Positions 42,406-52,454 of a DNA stretch of 64,000 nt are shown piece by piece. Source of the DNA: Citrifermentans bremense R1 (GTDB lineage: Bacteria; Desulfobacterota; Desulfuromonadia; Geobacterales; Geobacteraceae); assembly GCF_000426865.1 (NCBI RefSeq), contig NZ_AUGE01000001.1, positions 124,001 through 188,000 on the forward strand. The letters run 5' to 3'. Made by a program: the position numbers and the translations under genes. The notes under the pieces are model-generated. The model searched no databases. It saw nothing but the letters and a program-made list of their open reading frames with translations, and was not told the DNA's origin. How positions within the stretch are numbered: position 1 is the first letter of the stretch; every line of letters starts with the position of its first letter.

Positions 42406-43494
42406 TCATTCTCCTATGCCACAGATCTCCAGAAGCGCCCCCAGGTCGGTGAGCCTCTCCATGCGATAGGCGCCAATCCCCTGGTTGCAGATGAACAAGA
42501 GCCCCTTGTCGCGTACCTTCTTGTCGTGCGAGAGCGCCTCCCTGTACTGCCGAGCCGGGAAGGAAGGAAGTTCCGTCGGCAGCCCGAGCGCCACGACCAG
42601 GGCTTCGATGCGCTCCCGGTCCGCCTGGGAGCAGAAGCCGTAGTGCTGGGAGATCCGCGCAGCCTGTACCATGCCGATAGCGACCGCCTCCCCGTGCAGA
42701 TAGCGGGTGTAACCGGTAAGGGTCTCCACGGCGTGCCCCAGGGTGTGCCCGTAGTTCAGCACGGCGCGCACCCCCCCTTCCCGCTCGTCCTCCGCCACGA
42801 CCTTCGCCTTGATGGCGCAGCTGCGGCTCACCGCCTGGATCAGGGCCTCCTTGTCGCGGGCCAATAGCAGTTTCGCGTTTGTTTCCAGGAAGTCGAAAAA
42901 GCCGCCGTCCAGCACCGCACCGTACTTGACGATCTCTCCCAGACCGCTCAGGAACTCCCTTTCCGGCAGGGTATCGAGGGTGGCGACGTCGATGAGGACC
43001 GCTTTGGGCTGGTAGAAGGCGCCGATCAGGTTCTTGCCGCGGGGATGGTTGATGCCGGTCTTGCCGCCGACACTGGAGTCGACCTGGGAGAGGAGCGTGG
43101 TGGGGATCTGGACGAAGGGGATGCCGCGCAGGTAACTTGCGGCGGCGAACCCGGCCATGTCGCCGATGACCCCGCCGCCCAACGCCAGGATGAAGGAGCC
43201 GCGGTCCAGCGAGGCGTCGACCAGGCCGTCGTAGATCAGGTTGAGCGTAGCGCTGTTTTTGTACCCCTCGCCGTCCGGGAGAGTCACCGGCACCACCCGG
43301 TACCCTGCGCGCTCCATGGAAAGGCGGACCGTTTCGTAGTAGAGCGGGGCCACGGTGGTGTTGCTGACCACCGCCGCCGTTCCGGACAGACCGACTTCAC
43401 GGCAAAGGGAACCGATTCTGTCGAGATTGCCGGCGCCCATTTCGATGTCGTAGCTCCGTTCGTCGAGCGCGACCCTGATCTTTTCAGCTATCAC
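42406..43494 (-). CDS. aroB: 3-dehydroquinate synthase
   Basis: 362 residues, normal size. It makes 3-dehydroquinate from DAHP using NAD and a metal. Visible are the NAD-binding [17 protein letters not shown], the loop [19 protein letters not shown], and metal ligands in [12 protein letters not shown] and the downstream [10 protein letters not shown]. It overlaps aroK by four bases (its ATG lies in the aroK stop region) and is followed by the TPR gene. Confidence 0.97.
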   Translation of the reverse strand: MIAEKIRVALDERSYDIEMGAGNLDRIGSLCREVGLSGTAAVVSNTTVAPLYYETVRLSMERAGYRVVPVTLPDGEGYKNSATLNLIYDGLVDASLDRGSFILALGGGVIGDMAGFAAASYLRGIPFVQIPTTLLSQVDSSVGGKTGINHPRGKNLIGAFYQPKAVLIDVATLDTLPEREFLSGLGEIVKYGAVLDGGFFDFLETNAKLLLARDKEALIQAVSRSCAIKAKVVAEDEREGGVRAVLNYGHTLGHAVETLTGYTRYLHGEAVAIGMVQAARISQHYGFCSQADRERIEALVVALGLPTELPSFPARQYREALSHDKKVRDKGLLFICNQGIGAYRMERLTDLGALLEICGIGE

Positions 43495-44003
43495 AAAAAC
43501 CCCTTCAAAGAATCGATTACTTCCGAGGCAACCGCCTCGACACTCTTGCCTGTAGTGTCGAGGCGCAGGTCGGCGTCGGCGTAGAACTGTTCGCGCCCTT
43601 GCAGCATGAAGCTTATCCGCTCCACCGATGCGTCCGCGGCGAGAAGAGGGCGTTCGCTGTCGCCGGAGACGCGTGCGGCGATGGTCTCTACGCTCGCGGT
43701 GAGGTTGACGATGCGGCCGGCGCCCCGCATGGCTTCCCGGTTCTGTTGCGCGATCACCGCCCCGCCGCCGGTGGAAATAACCTGTGACTGGCGGGAAGCA
43801 ACTTCCGCCAATGCGGCGGTCTCAACTTCCCTGAAAGCCGGCTCTCCCTTTGAAGCGAAGATTTCCTTGATGCTGGTACCCGCCCGGTCCACGATCACCT
43901 GATCCAGGTCGACGAAGGTCCAGCCGAGCCTTTGGGCGAGGACGCGGCCGACGCTGGTCTTGCCGCACCCCATGAAGCCGGTGAGAAAGATGTTGTTCTT
44001 CAA
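43491..44003 (-). CDS. aroK: Shikimate kinase
   Basis: 170 residues. A P-loop kinase: [12 protein letters not shown] (about 9-20), the shikimate-binding Asp in [11 protein letters not shown], the Arg in [10 protein letters not shown], and ISTGGGAV. It phosphorylates shikimate at the 3-OH. It is the first gene after a 163-base gap from aroC and overlaps aroB at its end. Length and motifs are regular. Confidence 0.96.
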   Translation of the reverse strand: MKNNIFLTGFMGCGKTSVGRVLAQRLGWTFVDLDQVIVDRAGTSIKEIFASKGEPAFREVETAALAEVASRQSQVISTGGGAVIAQQNREAMRGAGRIVNLTASVETIAARVSGDSERPLLAADASVERISFMLQGREQFYADADLRLDTTGKSVEAVASEVIDSLKGFL

Positions 44004-44030
44004 AGAAACCCCGAAAAATCCATAATCGGA

Positions 44031-44155
44031 ACACAGAGGTCACTGAGGTCCACGGAGGTCACAAAGGAAAAAACTGGTTAAAGGTTACATCTACAGGTCT
44101 TTCATCTGTGTTTCCCCAGATGTTCCTCTGTGAACCTCTGTGTCCTCAGTGGTGA
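44031..44155. repeat. Long imperfect inverted repeat between aroC and aroK
   Basis: ACACAGAGGTCACTGAGG on the left and CCTCTGTGTCCTCAGTGG on the right are near-complements separated by about 85 bases, and further pieces (GGTCACAAAGGAA, ATCTGTGTTTCCCC) extend the similarity. The sequence type, with CACAGAGG and its complement, is a known kind of interspersed intergenic repeat in many genomes. It fills the aroC-aroK gap and may form a large hairpin in the transcript. Confidence 0.7.
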
Positions 44156-44166
44156 GAGCCTTTGGC

Positions 44167-45348
44167 TTAGAATTCCCGCAGGTACTCTATGTACGAGGAG
44201 TAATTCCTGGCGGTCTCGGCAACGGAGTCGCCGCCGAACTTGTCCATGAAGGCGGAGGCTATCTCGATGGCGACCACCGCTTCGGCGACGACCGACGCCG
44301 CCGGGACGGCGCAGCAGTCGGAGCGCTCCACCGTCGCCTCGAACGGCTCCTTGGTCAGGATGTCCACCGACTGCAGCGGCTGGTACAGGGTCGGTATCGG
44401 CTTCATGGCGCCGCAGATCACGATCTCCTCGCCGTTGGTGATACCCCCTTCCAGCCCGCCGGCGCGGTTGGTGTTGCGGTAAAAGCCGGTCTTCTCCCCG
44501 CGCGCCACCCGCTGCTGGTCGAAGAAGATTTCGTCATGCACCTGCGAGCCCGGAAGCCGCGCCGTTTCGAAACCGGCACCGACCTCGACTCCCTTGAAGG
44601 CCTGGATGCTCATCACCGCCGCGGCGAGCCGGGCGTCCAGTCTGCGGTCCCACTGCACGTGGCTCCCAAGCCCAACCGGCAGGCCGGTCACCCTCACCTC
44701 GACCACACCACCCAGCGTGTCCCCGGCGTCCTTGGCGCGGTCGATGGCGGCGATCATCTCCAGTTCCGCCTTGGGGTCGTAGGTGTAGACCGGGGAAGCG
44801 GCGATTCTCTCCTGCAGCGCTTTAACGCCCAGGTCGGGACGCTCGGCCTTCACCCCGCCCAACTCGAGAACGCAGCCGGTCACCGCAATGCCGAAACGGG
44901 CGAGATACGCCTTGGCCACGGCTCCGACCGCCACGCGGACGGCGGTCTCGCGGGCGCTGGAGCGCTCGAGGATGTTGCGCACGTCGCTTTGGCAATACTT
45001 CATCGCACCGGGGAGATCGGCATGGCCGGGCCGTGCGCGGGTAACCCTGATGCTGTCGTCGCGGTGCTCTGCGTGGGGGGACATGCGCTCTTCCCAGTTG
45101 ACCCAGTCGGAGTTTTCCACCACCAGGGTGATCGGGGACCCCATGGTCTCCCCCCAGCGGACGCCGGACAGGATTTGCACCTTGTCCGTCTCGATCTTCA
45201 TGCGGCCGCCCCGGCCGTACCCTCCCTGCCTGCGCGCGAGATCGACGTTGATGTCGGCTTCGCTGATCTTGAGGCCGGAAGGGACACCTTCAACGATGGC
45301 AGTCAACTGCGGACCGTGCGACTCCCCCGCGGTGAGATATCTAAACAT
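44167..45348 (-). CDS. aroC: Chorismate synthase
   Basis: 393 residues from the ATG at 45348, preceded by TTAGGAG at five bases; an earlier in-frame ATG five codons up lacks a good site. The family starts [14 protein letters not shown] and contains [45 protein letters not shown], and [17 protein letters not shown]. It eliminates phosphate from EPSP with reduced FMN, giving chorismate, which also feeds MqnA. It is the first aro gene of the operon; two lipoprotein genes separate it from pilQ. Confidence 0.96.
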   Translation of the reverse strand: MFRYLTAGESHGPQLTAIVEGVPSGLKISEADINVDLARRQGGYGRGGRMKIETDKVQILSGVRWGETMGSPITLVVENSDWVNWEERMSPHAEHRDDSIRVTRARPGHADLPGAMKYCQSDVRNILERSSARETAVRVAVGAVAKAYLARFGIAVTGCVLELGGVKAERPDLGVKALQERIAASPVYTYDPKAELEMIAAIDRAKDAGDTLGGVVEVRVTGLPVGLGSHVQWDRRLDARLAAAVMSIQAFKGVEVGAGFETARLPGSQVHDEIFFDQQRVARGEKTGFYRNTNRAGGLEGGITNGEEIVICGAMKPIPTLYQPLQSVDILTKEPFEATVERSDCCAVPAASVVAEAVVAIEIASAFMDKFGGDSVAETARNYSSYIEYLREF

Positions 45349-45467
45349 GCATACTCCTAACATCGATTTTCAAATGCCGGTTCAAGCGGCAACGCAATTA
45401 TCTCGGCGAATGCGGCGGATAATATCAACAAATACAGCCACAAGCAAAACAATATCACCGGACAAAC

Positions 45468-45493
45468 GAAAGCCAGGCTATTTCCCTGGCTTT
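45468..45493 (-). terminator. Terminator after the Ig-like lipoprotein gene
   Basis: AAAGCCAGG (45468-45476) pairs with CCTGGCTTT (45485-45493) around an eight-base loop, and T-rich sequence follows on the minus strand (TTTCGTTTGTCC). It ends the transcript of the gene at 45531-47447 before aroC. Confidence 0.8.
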
Positions 45494-45530
45494 CTTAGAA
45501 TGTTGATCGCTTTATTAAGTTACGCTGCGG

Positions 45531-47447
45531 CTAGAAGCTACCGGTTACTGCTATTAGCTTCGTGGTCTCTAGTCCCTTTGGTGTGGTGACCTTGATGGTG
45601 ATGTATCCTGTTTGCGCCTTGGGTGTTTCTGTAGCGGCTAGGTTGAAGGAGAGCGTTACCCCATACCCTATATTCTGAGGCACCGTGTAACTTGTGTTCC
45701 CAGTAAGCTTGCCGAAAGGGGCCGCCGTTGTGATGGTAGTACCAGATGGCATTGTGTTGCCGTTAAGGTCGCTAACCGTAACAGTGAAAAGTCCCGGCGC
45801 CAACAGCGTGTTGGTAGAGGTCGTTATGCTAGCCGCTGAGGTCGACATAATGAGAACAGAATTGCTGAAGACGTGTTTAGAAATCGCCGCTCCGCTGTTT
45901 CCACTGCCCTGGAGGACGCCGTTGTATTTGCCGTCACCAGCGCTGTAAAGCCGGTCCCCATTAAAATCTATAAAGGTTTCAGTGGCGTCATGTACGCCGT
46001 TTTCGTTGTCATCACGGAAGGCCTCGGGATCGTCCTGTATAGTATCGACACCCACATCGGCCAAACCGTTGCCGTTAAGATCAAGGAAATATTCCTCACC
46101 TAGCGCATAGGCAAGAACTACTGCGCGTCCATTAGCCAAGGCGCCACCTGCTATGGTGGGACGTGGGTTTTGGCTGGTCCAGTTGACCGTACAGGTCCCC
46201 TTAACGGTGACGCAGGACGGGTCGATCATTCCGCCGGACGTGGTGAAAGAGACAGCAGTTCCGTCAGGAACCGGGTTGTGAAAATGATCGGATAAACGCG
46301 CGGTAACGCTGGAAGTAACGCCGTCGTAGTTGTATGCCTCAGGATTCATATTACCAAGCGATACGGAGAAACCATCTTGCGAAGGTACGCCAGTAGATAC
46401 AGTAAGCTGATCAGATTGGGTGGTAAGCGTGGTGCTTCCGACCACAGTTGAGGCGGTGACTCGGACCGGCGTTGCTATAACACCGGATTGCACTCGGGTG
46501 CTGACCAAACCGTTCGAATCGGTGCTACCGGTCGCTGTGGACAGAGTCAATCCACCGACGTTGGTGTTTAGTGCGAACGTTACGGCTTGATTCGCCTTGG
46601 GATTACCGACGGTGTCGACAACCTTGAAGTTGACAAGAGAGCTGTCTTGAACCCCTACTCCCCCCATTCCTTTGAGACCGATAGTAACGGGAGATGCTGA
46701 AACGAATGAAATGGACGCTGCAGTCAGAGGGATAACAGTAAGGGTAATAGGTTTGGAAGAACCTGCGATTGAAGCTGTAATGGTGTCATCTCCGGATGCC
46801 GTGACCGCAGTGTAAGTGGTCGAAGCAGTGCCGTTGACTGTAGAGACCGGAGAGTTAATAGTAGCCTTACTTTGTCCTGACATAGTCGAAGTGAAAACTA
46901 CGTCCACGGACTGAGCGATATAAAGATTGCCGTTCGCATCTAGGACATCAACGGCGACACCTTGACTGCTACCGTAATTTATACGGCCACTAGCATTATC
47001 AACAAGCCGCAGGTTCGAGAGCGTCAGTGGCGGCAGATTAACGCTGAAAAGTCCAGTGGAGGTAATTAGCCTGTTGTCGACAGTCGCAGAAGCAGTTAGC
47101 TGTCCCTGGCCTGAAGTGGAGCCGGCAGTCAAAGTGACTGTCGCGACACCGTTTCCGTCGGTACGGATACCACTTGCAGGAGTCAGAGTTCCCATAGTGG
47201 TGGAAAACGTTACAGCCACCCCGGCTGCGGGCGTGCCGTCTACTTTCCTAAAAGTCGCAGTGGCGGTTGTGGTCCCGGCGATGTTCAAGGAGGTATTGAC
47301 GATGCTGAGGGCAACGTTCGATGAGCCGATAGTGATTGTAGGGCCTGCAGCGCCGGAATTGCCGCCACCAGAGCAACCGACAATGAACAGCATTAGGCAG
47401 GCTAAGGCAGCTGCAGAAAACATCTTAAACGGTTTGTATGTTCTCAT
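45531..47447 (-). CDS. Large lipoprotein with tandem bacterial Ig-like (Big_1-type) domains
   Basis: 638 residues. A signal peptide ends at lipobox Cys25 (LMLFIVGCSGGG). The rest is Ser/Thr/Gly/Val-rich and repeats a pattern of 90-110 residues, such as GTTTATATFRKVDGTPAAGVAVTFST and DGNGVATVTLTAG, typical of Big_1/invasin-like domains (at least five). Near 465-510 a run of DLNGNGLADVG, DDNENGVHDATE and DFNGDRLYSAGDG looks like calcium-binding dockerin/EF-like loops. It should be an outer-surface protein, perhaps an adhesin. Base composition is visibly lower in GC than the surrounding genes. It separates pilQ from aroC together with the next lipoprotein. Confidence 0.85.
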   Translation of the reverse strand: MRTYKPFKMFSAAALACLMLFIVGCSGGGNSGAAGPTITIGSSNVALSIVNTSLNIAGTTTATATFRKVDGTPAAGVAVTFSTTMGTLTPASGIRTDGNGVATVTLTAGSTSGQGQLTASATVDNRLITSTGLFSVNLPPLTLSNLRLVDNASGRINYGSSQGVAVDVLDANGNLYIAQSVDVVFTSTMSGQSKATINSPVSTVNGTASTTYTAVTASGDDTITASIAGSSKPITLTVIPLTAASISFVSASPVTIGLKGMGGVGVQDSSLVNFKVVDTVGNPKANQAVTFALNTNVGGLTLSTATGSTDSNGLVSTRVQSGVIATPVRVTASTVVGSTTLTTQSDQLTVSTGVPSQDGFSVSLGNMNPEAYNYDGVTSSVTARLSDHFHNPVPDGTAVSFTTSGGMIDPSCVTVKGTCTVNWTSQNPRPTIAGGALANGRAVVLAYALGEEYFLDLNGNGLADVGVDTIQDDPEAFRDDNENGVHDATETFIDFNGDRLYSAGDGKYNGVLQGSGNSGAAISKHVFSNSVLIMSTSAASITTSTNTLLAPGLFTVTVSDLNGNTMPSGTTITTAAPFGKLTGNTSYTVPQNIGYGVTLSFNLAATETPKAQTGYITIKVTTPKGLETTKLIAVTGSF

Positions 47448-47460
47448 TTATTTCTTTCCT

Positions 47461-47859
47461 TTAAAGAGCAGAAAGTTCGAGCTGTTTAGACTGCCTCAGA
47501 CCACCTGTAGTAGCAGTTACAGTGACGAGAATTGCCTCGTTAATCTGTGTGTATTTAACGTCAACAGGAGGTGTCTTGCCGCTACTGTCAGTAAAAACCT
47601 CAGTAGAGAACGGGGTGCCGATGGTACCGGAGGCGGTACGGGCGGTGAAGCTGAGAACGATCGGCACGCCAGATACGGAGGATGCGGTGCCATTGGTATA
47701 AGTAGCGGTAGCAGTGACTACATGCTGCCCCGCGAGCAACTCCGAGGAGGCATTAAGGGTCAACACCCCGTTGGTATTACTGTCCCCACCGCTTCCGCAC
47801 CCGGAAAGTGCTAGTAGGCCGAGTGCCAGTAGGAAAAGGCTTCTGAAACGACTGAACAT
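47461..47859 (-). CDS. Small lipoprotein with one Ig-like domain
   Basis: 132 residues from the ATG at 47859, with AAGGAGATAACT just before it. The lipobox ends at LLALSGC. The mature part resembles a single Ig-like domain (TATYTNGTASSVSGVPIVLSF, then GTPFSTEVFTDSSGKTPPVD), similar in style to the larger lipoprotein that follows 13 bases later. It overlaps no gene but starts just after the pilQ stop. It shares the lower GC of its neighbour. The pair may belong together as a two-part surface protein. Confidence 0.75.
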   Translation of the reverse strand: MFSRFRSLFLLALGLLALSGCGSGGDSNTNGVLTLNASSELLAGQHVVTATATYTNGTASSVSGVPIVLSFTARTASGTIGTPFSTEVFTDSSGKTPPVDVKYTQINEAILVTVTATTGGLRQSKQLELSAL

Positions 47860-47869
47860 AGTTATCTCC

Positions 47870-50683
47870 TTACAGAACAATTTTCGGCGTTATGAAAATC
47901 AGCAGTTCCGTCTTGGTCTTCTGCTTCGAGTTGGACTTGAAGAGCCAACCCAAAAGCGGGATGTCAGAGAGGAACGGGACGCCGGTGTCGGACTCGGTGT
48001 CGCTGTCGACGTAGATGCCGCCGATGACCGTGGTGTCGCCGTTGGAGACCACGAGCTCCGTGGTCGCCTCCTTCTTGTTGATGGGAGGGGGCGACCCGGT
48101 GCCGGGCGAGTTGTTGCTGGCCTTGATCTTCATGCTGACTGAGCCGTCTGCGGTTATGTGCGGGGTCACCTCAAGGGTCAAGGCGGCTTCCACGAACTCC
48201 GTCTTGGTACCTTCGGCGGAGGTCGTCTGGTACGGTATGGACTGCCCCTGGGAGATCTTCGCGGCCTTGTTGTTCAGAGTGACCACTTTCGGGGTGGAGA
48301 TGATCTTCACCTGCCCGATGGTCGCGGCCGCGGCGAGCCTCATGTCGAGTTTGATGTTGCTGGTCAGCTTGCCAAAGGACATGCCGAGGCCCAGCCCCCC
48401 CGAACCGGAGGAGCCCGGCCCGGCCGCGGAGACCACGCCGCCGAAACCGGTGTCGACTGAGTTGATGCCTGCCACGGAAGCGGAGCCGTCTCGGTAGCTG
48501 AGCCCCCACTGCACGCCCAGATCGCGGGTGAAAGTCGAGGTGGCCTCGACGATGCGGGCCTCGATCATCACCTGCTTCTCGGGCGCGTCTAACGTTTTCA
48601 GGAGCGCCTTCATGTCGTTGAGAGCGGACTGGATGTCCTTTACGATCACGCGACTGGTGCGCTCGTCCTTGGTGATTACGCCGCGATCGCTCTTGAGCAT
48701 GGCGAACTGGCTCGCCACGTCGTTCACCGAGGCGTAGTTCACCTCGTACACCATGGTCTTCAGTTCCATCAGGCGCTCGGCCGCTTTCTTCGCCGCGAGT
48801 TCCTCGTCGGCCTGGTTCTGCATCTTGGACCTGGGCTTGATCTGAACGATGTTCCCCTCGCGCACCATGGCAAGCCCCTTGGCATCGAGGATCACGTCGA
48901 GGGCCTGGTCCCAGGGTACGTTCACCAGCTTAATGCTGATGGTCCCGGTGACGTCATCGGCGATGAGGAAGTTCAGGTTGCTCACTTCGGCGATCAACTG
49001 GAAGATCTTCCTCACATCGGCGTCGGAGAATTCGAGGGTCACCCTCCTCCCCGTGTAGGCCTTTTTGGCCGGGCGATCACTGGGAAGCTGAACCGCCATG
49101 TCGTCGCTGGTACGTGCCGGCGCCGGGGTCAGTTCCTCGGCGACCTTGGGCTCGGCAGGAGCCTTGGCCCTGGCCTTGGAAACAGGCGGTGCGGCAGGGA
49201 GCTTGGGAGCTGCTACCGGACCCGGGTTCACAAAGTCCCAAAGGAGCAGATCGCCCTTGCGGCTGGTGCTGAATTCGGGGTTGCCGCGCAACTTGACCAG
49301 CACCTTGGTAACGGTGCTCCCCTTGACCTTCACCTGGTAAGGCGTTACCGAGAGCACCGGTGTGCCGAACTGGGTGGTGTCGAGTGCGCGCTGCAGTTGC
49401 TTGGGGACCTGGCAGTTGGCTATGCTGAGCGTTAAACCATGGGGCCCACGCGACGGCTGTCCGGGCTCGCAGGTCCCGAAGAGTTTCATGGAGACGCGGG
49501 AGACGCCGTCAACCACCTTGAACTCGATCCCTTCCAGCGCCCCCTTGGTCTGGCGGGAGTGGGGAACCTCGGATTTCAGCTTCGCTGCGGGAGGCGCCGG
49601 GACGGCGCGAGGCGCTGTCGGCGCAGGAGCCGGGGCAGGTGCCGCTGCCGGGGCCTCAACAGCCGGAGCCTTGGCGATGGCCGGGGCCTTTCCCTTGAGC
49701 CTGATCTTCACCCCGAGGTCGCTTTTGACCACCTCGTACGGAGGGAGGCTCTCCCCCGCTGCATCCAGCACCACGCGCACCTTGTCGGGGGTCGATCCCA
49801 CCCGGGCGTTGGCGATACCAAAGGCGTTGATGGGCACCACGTTCTGGTGCAGCGAGTTCTTGACCTTGAAGAGGTCGAGGACGATACGGTCAGGTTTGGT
49901 CAACTTGAAGGAATTGAAGGTCTGTACCCCGCCCTGAATGGAGAGATCCACACCGTCCGCTCCGGTGATGACCGCGTTGAGACCGGTCCCACCCTCTGCA
50001 CCGGCAGCCTTTCGGGGGGCGGCATCCGCTTTCGCTTCGGCGGCAGTTGCGGTAGTTGCCTTCGATTCCGCAGCAGGCATGGCGGGCGCTGCCGGCATGG
50101 CCTCTGCTTTTTTGGGAACAGCGCTGGCCTCGGCGGTGGGCGCCGCTGCGGCCGGCGATAGAGTCTTCTCGTCGATCCTGCTCTCGGCAAGCGCGGCTTC
50201 CTTGACTTCGGCCGGCTCGGCCTTCGCCTCGGGCTCCACTACCGGGAGATATATCTTGAGCCTGCTCTTGTCCGAGGGGTCGGTGGCGACCGCGAAGTCG
50301 ACGTCCTTAGTCAGGACGAGCCTTAGATGCGTCAGCACGCTCCCGCCCAAAGGTTGGCGCTCGACCTCGATCCGCTTGATGTTGCCGCGGTTCACCTCGA
50401 TGGGAGAAGTCACAGCCCCCGGCTCGGTTTGGGAGATGTCGATGATGATCTGGGTCGGATCGCCCCCCTTGTAGGAGGTATAGGTGATCGGCTTGTCGCT
50501 GACCAGCTCCACGCTGGTGGCGTCGGCCGACACCGTGACCGATTTGAGTGTCGCAAAGGCGGAGGCCTCTGCCTGGGCAGGCTCGTTCGCAGCCGTCATC
50601 CGTTTCACGCATCCGGCGGAAACGGTCAACAAAACGATGAGTGCCACGGCATGACATAGAATTCTGCACTGGTACCTTGTCAT
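47870..50683 (-). CDS. pilQ: Type IV pilus secretin PilQ
   Basis: 937 residues, longer than the roughly 700-900 of typical PilQ. A lipobox-like signal ends in VSAGC. AMIN domains occupy about residues 47-130 and 235-325, with a third AMIN-like region near 385. An Ala/Pro/Lys-rich spacer is followed by the STN domain (VNVPWDQALDVILDAKGLAM), the N1/N0 modules, and the secretin core (EARIVEATSTFTRDLGVQWG, then GQSIPYQTTSAEG) to the end. It forms the outer-membrane ring through which the pilus passes. It is the last of pilM-N-O-P-Q in the same operon. Confidence 0.97.
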   Translation of the reverse strand: MTRYQCRILCHAVALIVLLTVSAGCVKRMTAANEPAQAEASAFATLKSVTVSADATSVELVSDKPITYTSYKGGDPTQIIIDISQTEPGAVTSPIEVNRGNIKRIEVERQPLGGSVLTHLRLVLTKDVDFAVATDPSDKSRLKIYLPVVEPEAKAEPAEVKEAALAESRIDEKTLSPAAAAPTAEASAVPKKAEAMPAAPAMPAAESKATTATAAEAKADAAPRKAAGAEGGTGLNAVITGADGVDLSIQGGVQTFNSFKLTKPDRIVLDLFKVKNSLHQNVVPINAFGIANARVGSTPDKVRVVLDAAGESLPPYEVVKSDLGVKIRLKGKAPAIAKAPAVEAPAAAPAPAPAPTAPRAVPAPPAAKLKSEVPHSRQTKGALEGIEFKVVDGVSRVSMKLFGTCEPGQPSRGPHGLTLSIANCQVPKQLQRALDTTQFGTPVLSVTPYQVKVKGSTVTKVLVKLRGNPEFSTSRKGDLLLWDFVNPGPVAAPKLPAAPPVSKARAKAPAEPKVAEELTPAPARTSDDMAVQLPSDRPAKKAYTGRRVTLEFSDADVRKIFQLIAEVSNLNFLIADDVTGTISIKLVNVPWDQALDVILDAKGLAMVREGNIVQIKPRSKMQNQADEELAAKKAAERLMELKTMVYEVNYASVNDVASQFAMLKSDRGVITKDERTSRVIVKDIQSALNDMKALLKTLDAPEKQVMIEARIVEATSTFTRDLGVQWGLSYRDGSASVAGINSVDTGFGGVVSAAGPGSSGSGGLGLGMSFGKLTSNIKLDMRLAAAATIGQVKIISTPKVVTLNNKAAKISQGQSIPYQTTSAEGTKTEFVEAALTLEVTPHITADGSVSMKIKASNNSPGTGSPPPINKKEATTELVVSNGDTTVIGGIYVDSDTESDTGVPFLSDIPLLGWLFKSNSKQKTKTELLIFITPKIVL

Positions 50684-50695
50684 CTGAAACGCTCC

Positions 50696-51250
50696 TTACC
50701 TTTTCTTGGGCAGCGTGAGCACGATAGTCCTGCTCTTAGGGCGGCCACCGCCACCGCGGTAACGCTCCACCACCTCCACGCTTGAGGAGGTGATCCTGGA
50801 AATGCGGCCGTTGGCGTTGCCGATCTGCATGCCGGCCTTCACTACATAACCCTTGCCGTTGGGGTCGATGACCAGCGCCTGGTTCTCCCTGAGGCCGGCG
50901 ATAATCCCTGCCACCTTGAACTTCGACACCTCGAAGCTCTGGATCGGGAGCAGGTCGGCAGCAGGGGTCGCCACGGCGCCGGCTCCGGCGCCACCCGGAG
51001 ATCCCGGCGGCGGTTTCACCACGGGCGCCTGCGACTTGAAGGGATCCGTCTTCTTGCTGAAATCCAGTGAGACGCCGGTGCTGCTCACCGAGGAGCGCTG
51101 CGCCTGCACCGGTGCCGCGGGCTTGGGTGCGGCGGGCTTGGGTGCGGCGGGCGGAGGCGAAGGCGGAGGCGGGGCCTCTTCCTTCTTGCAACCTGCGCCG
51201 CAAAGAGCCAGCAGCAGCAACATGGGCACGATGTTATTTAGGCTTTTCAT
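50696..51250 (-). CDS. pilP: Pilus assembly lipoprotein PilP
   Basis: 184 residues. A signal peptide ends at lipobox Cys21 (LLLALCGAGC). A Pro/Ala-rich stretch (APPPPSPPPAAPKPA) leads to the HR-like domain (VSKFKVAGIIAGLRENQALV), as in PilP, which links the PilN/PilO inner-membrane complex to PilQ. It overlaps pilO by 17 bases and is followed by pilQ after 12. Confidence 0.95.
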   Translation of the reverse strand: MKSLNNIVPMLLLLALCGAGCKKEEAPPPPSPPPAAPKPAAPKPAAPVQAQRSSVSSTGVSLDFSKKTDPFKSQAPVVKPPPGSPGGAGAGAVATPAADLLPIQSFEVSKFKVAGIIAGLRENQALVIDPNGKGYVVKAGMQIGNANGRISRITSSSVEVVERYRGGGGRPKSRTIVLTLPKKR

Positions 51251-51830
51251 TTTTTTTCTCTTTGGGGTCGAGGAAGCGGAAGGTGGTGGCCAGGCAGCTG
51301 ACCTTCAGAGTGGTCCGACCGTTGCTCTCCTTGATATCAGAGACGTTTACGTTGGTGATGTTGACGATGCGCGGCAGTTTTCCGACCGAGACGAAGAAAT
51401 CGGCGACCTGGTAGTAGGTCCCCGCCACCGCGATGTCCACCGGCACTTCCGCGTAGAAGTCCTTGGGAACCTCCGGCTTGGGCCTGAAGAGCAGAAAGTC
51501 GAGCCCCGCCCCTTTCCCCTGGTTGGAGATGCTGGTCAGAAGCGACGGGATCTCCTTCTGGTTGGGAAGCTCGGTGAGCGCGTTGTCCAGGTCCTTCTTG
51601 AGCTGCTCGTACTCGGCCTTGAAGCGCGGCAGGTTGTTGGCGATGCTGCGGCTTTCCTGGATCTGCTTCTGGAGTTCTTCCTGCTTCGCCTTGAGCTCCG
51701 TCAGCTCGTTCATCTTCGGGCGGTGCAGCCCGTAGAAAAGGGCGGCTCCCTCCACTATCAGCACCAAAGCCAACAGGGCGACCTTCTCCTTGGTCGGGAG
51801 CTTGAGCAATTTTTCTATCTGTGGATCCAT
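51234..51830 (-). CDS. pilO: Pilus assembly protein PilO
   Basis: 198 residues with one N-terminal membrane segment (about 16-34, VALLALVLIVEGAALFYGL), a coiled coil (ELTELKAKQEELQKQIQESR) and a periplasmic PilO domain. It pairs with PilN in the inner membrane. It lies 15 bases after pilN and overlaps pilP. The C-terminal end is highly charged (KEKKNEKPK). Confidence 0.95.
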   Translation of the reverse strand: MDPQIEKLLKLPTKEKVALLALVLIVEGAALFYGLHRPKMNELTELKAKQEELQKQIQESRSIANNLPRFKAEYEQLKKDLDNALTELPNQKEIPSLLTSISNQGKGAGLDFLLFRPKPEVPKDFYAEVPVDIAVAGTYYQVADFFVSVGKLPRIVNITNVNVSDIKESNGRTTLKVSCLATTFRFLDPKEKKNEKPK

Positions 51831-51845
51831 GGCAAGGCCTCTGCG

Positions 51846-52454
51846 TCAGGGAGTTGGTTTGGGTGGAGGATTCTTCCCGGCCGACGGGGAAGCCTCCGCT
51901 TCAGTTGCGGACAGCTGCTGCGCGATCTGGACCTGCAGTTCGAAACGTTTAGCCTTCACACCGGCGGTCTCGTTCTGTTCTGAAACCACCAGCTCGACGT
52001 TGCCGAAGGCGCCGGAGGCCTGCAGGCTCTTCATGAAAATTGCGATCAGCTCCTCGCTCGTGGCGACGCCGGCGATAGAGACGCTGTTGCCGTTCTCGGC
52101 ATACTTGGTGAGCCACAGCTTCGGCGGCAGCGCATCGGAGAGGGCCGCAAGCCTTGAGGCTGGACCGGTCTTGGCACGGCGCAACTGGTTCAGGACGTCG
52201 AGCTTCTTCTTGACCTCCTGCTGCAGCTTTTTGATATTGTCGATGGTGCCGATCTTCGTCTTGAGCGATGCCAACTCGGATTCGGAGTTGGCGATCTCTG
52301 CCGTGGTCGCAGCGATCCTGCCACGCAGCACGCCGTAGAAGCTGAGCCCCACCACCAGGACGCCTACCACGCAGAAGATCAGTATCGAGACCTGCTGCCG
52401 GATGGTCTCTTTCTTCTTGGATGCCCGCAAGGGGAGGAGGTTTATCTTGATCAT
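51846..52454 (-). CDS. pilN: Pilus assembly protein PilN
   Basis: 202 residues. The PilM-binding motif INLLPLRASKK lies at the N-terminus, followed by a membrane segment (about 23-42, ILIFCVVGVLVVGLSFYGVL), a coiled coil (AATTAEIANSESELASLKTK) and a PilN-like periplasmic part. It links cytoplasmic PilM to PilO and the outer secretin. It overlaps pilM by four bases. A Pro-rich short end (NPPPKPTP) is unusual but not alarming. Confidence 0.95.
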   Translation of the reverse strand: MIKINLLPLRASKKKETIRQQVSILIFCVVGVLVVGLSFYGVLRGRIAATTAEIANSESELASLKTKIGTIDNIKKLQQEVKKKLDVLNQLRRAKTGPASRLAALSDALPPKLWLTKYAENGNSVSIAGVATSEELIAIFMKSLQASGAFGNVELVVSEQNETAGVKAKRFELQVQIAQQLSATEAEASPSAGKNPPPKPTP

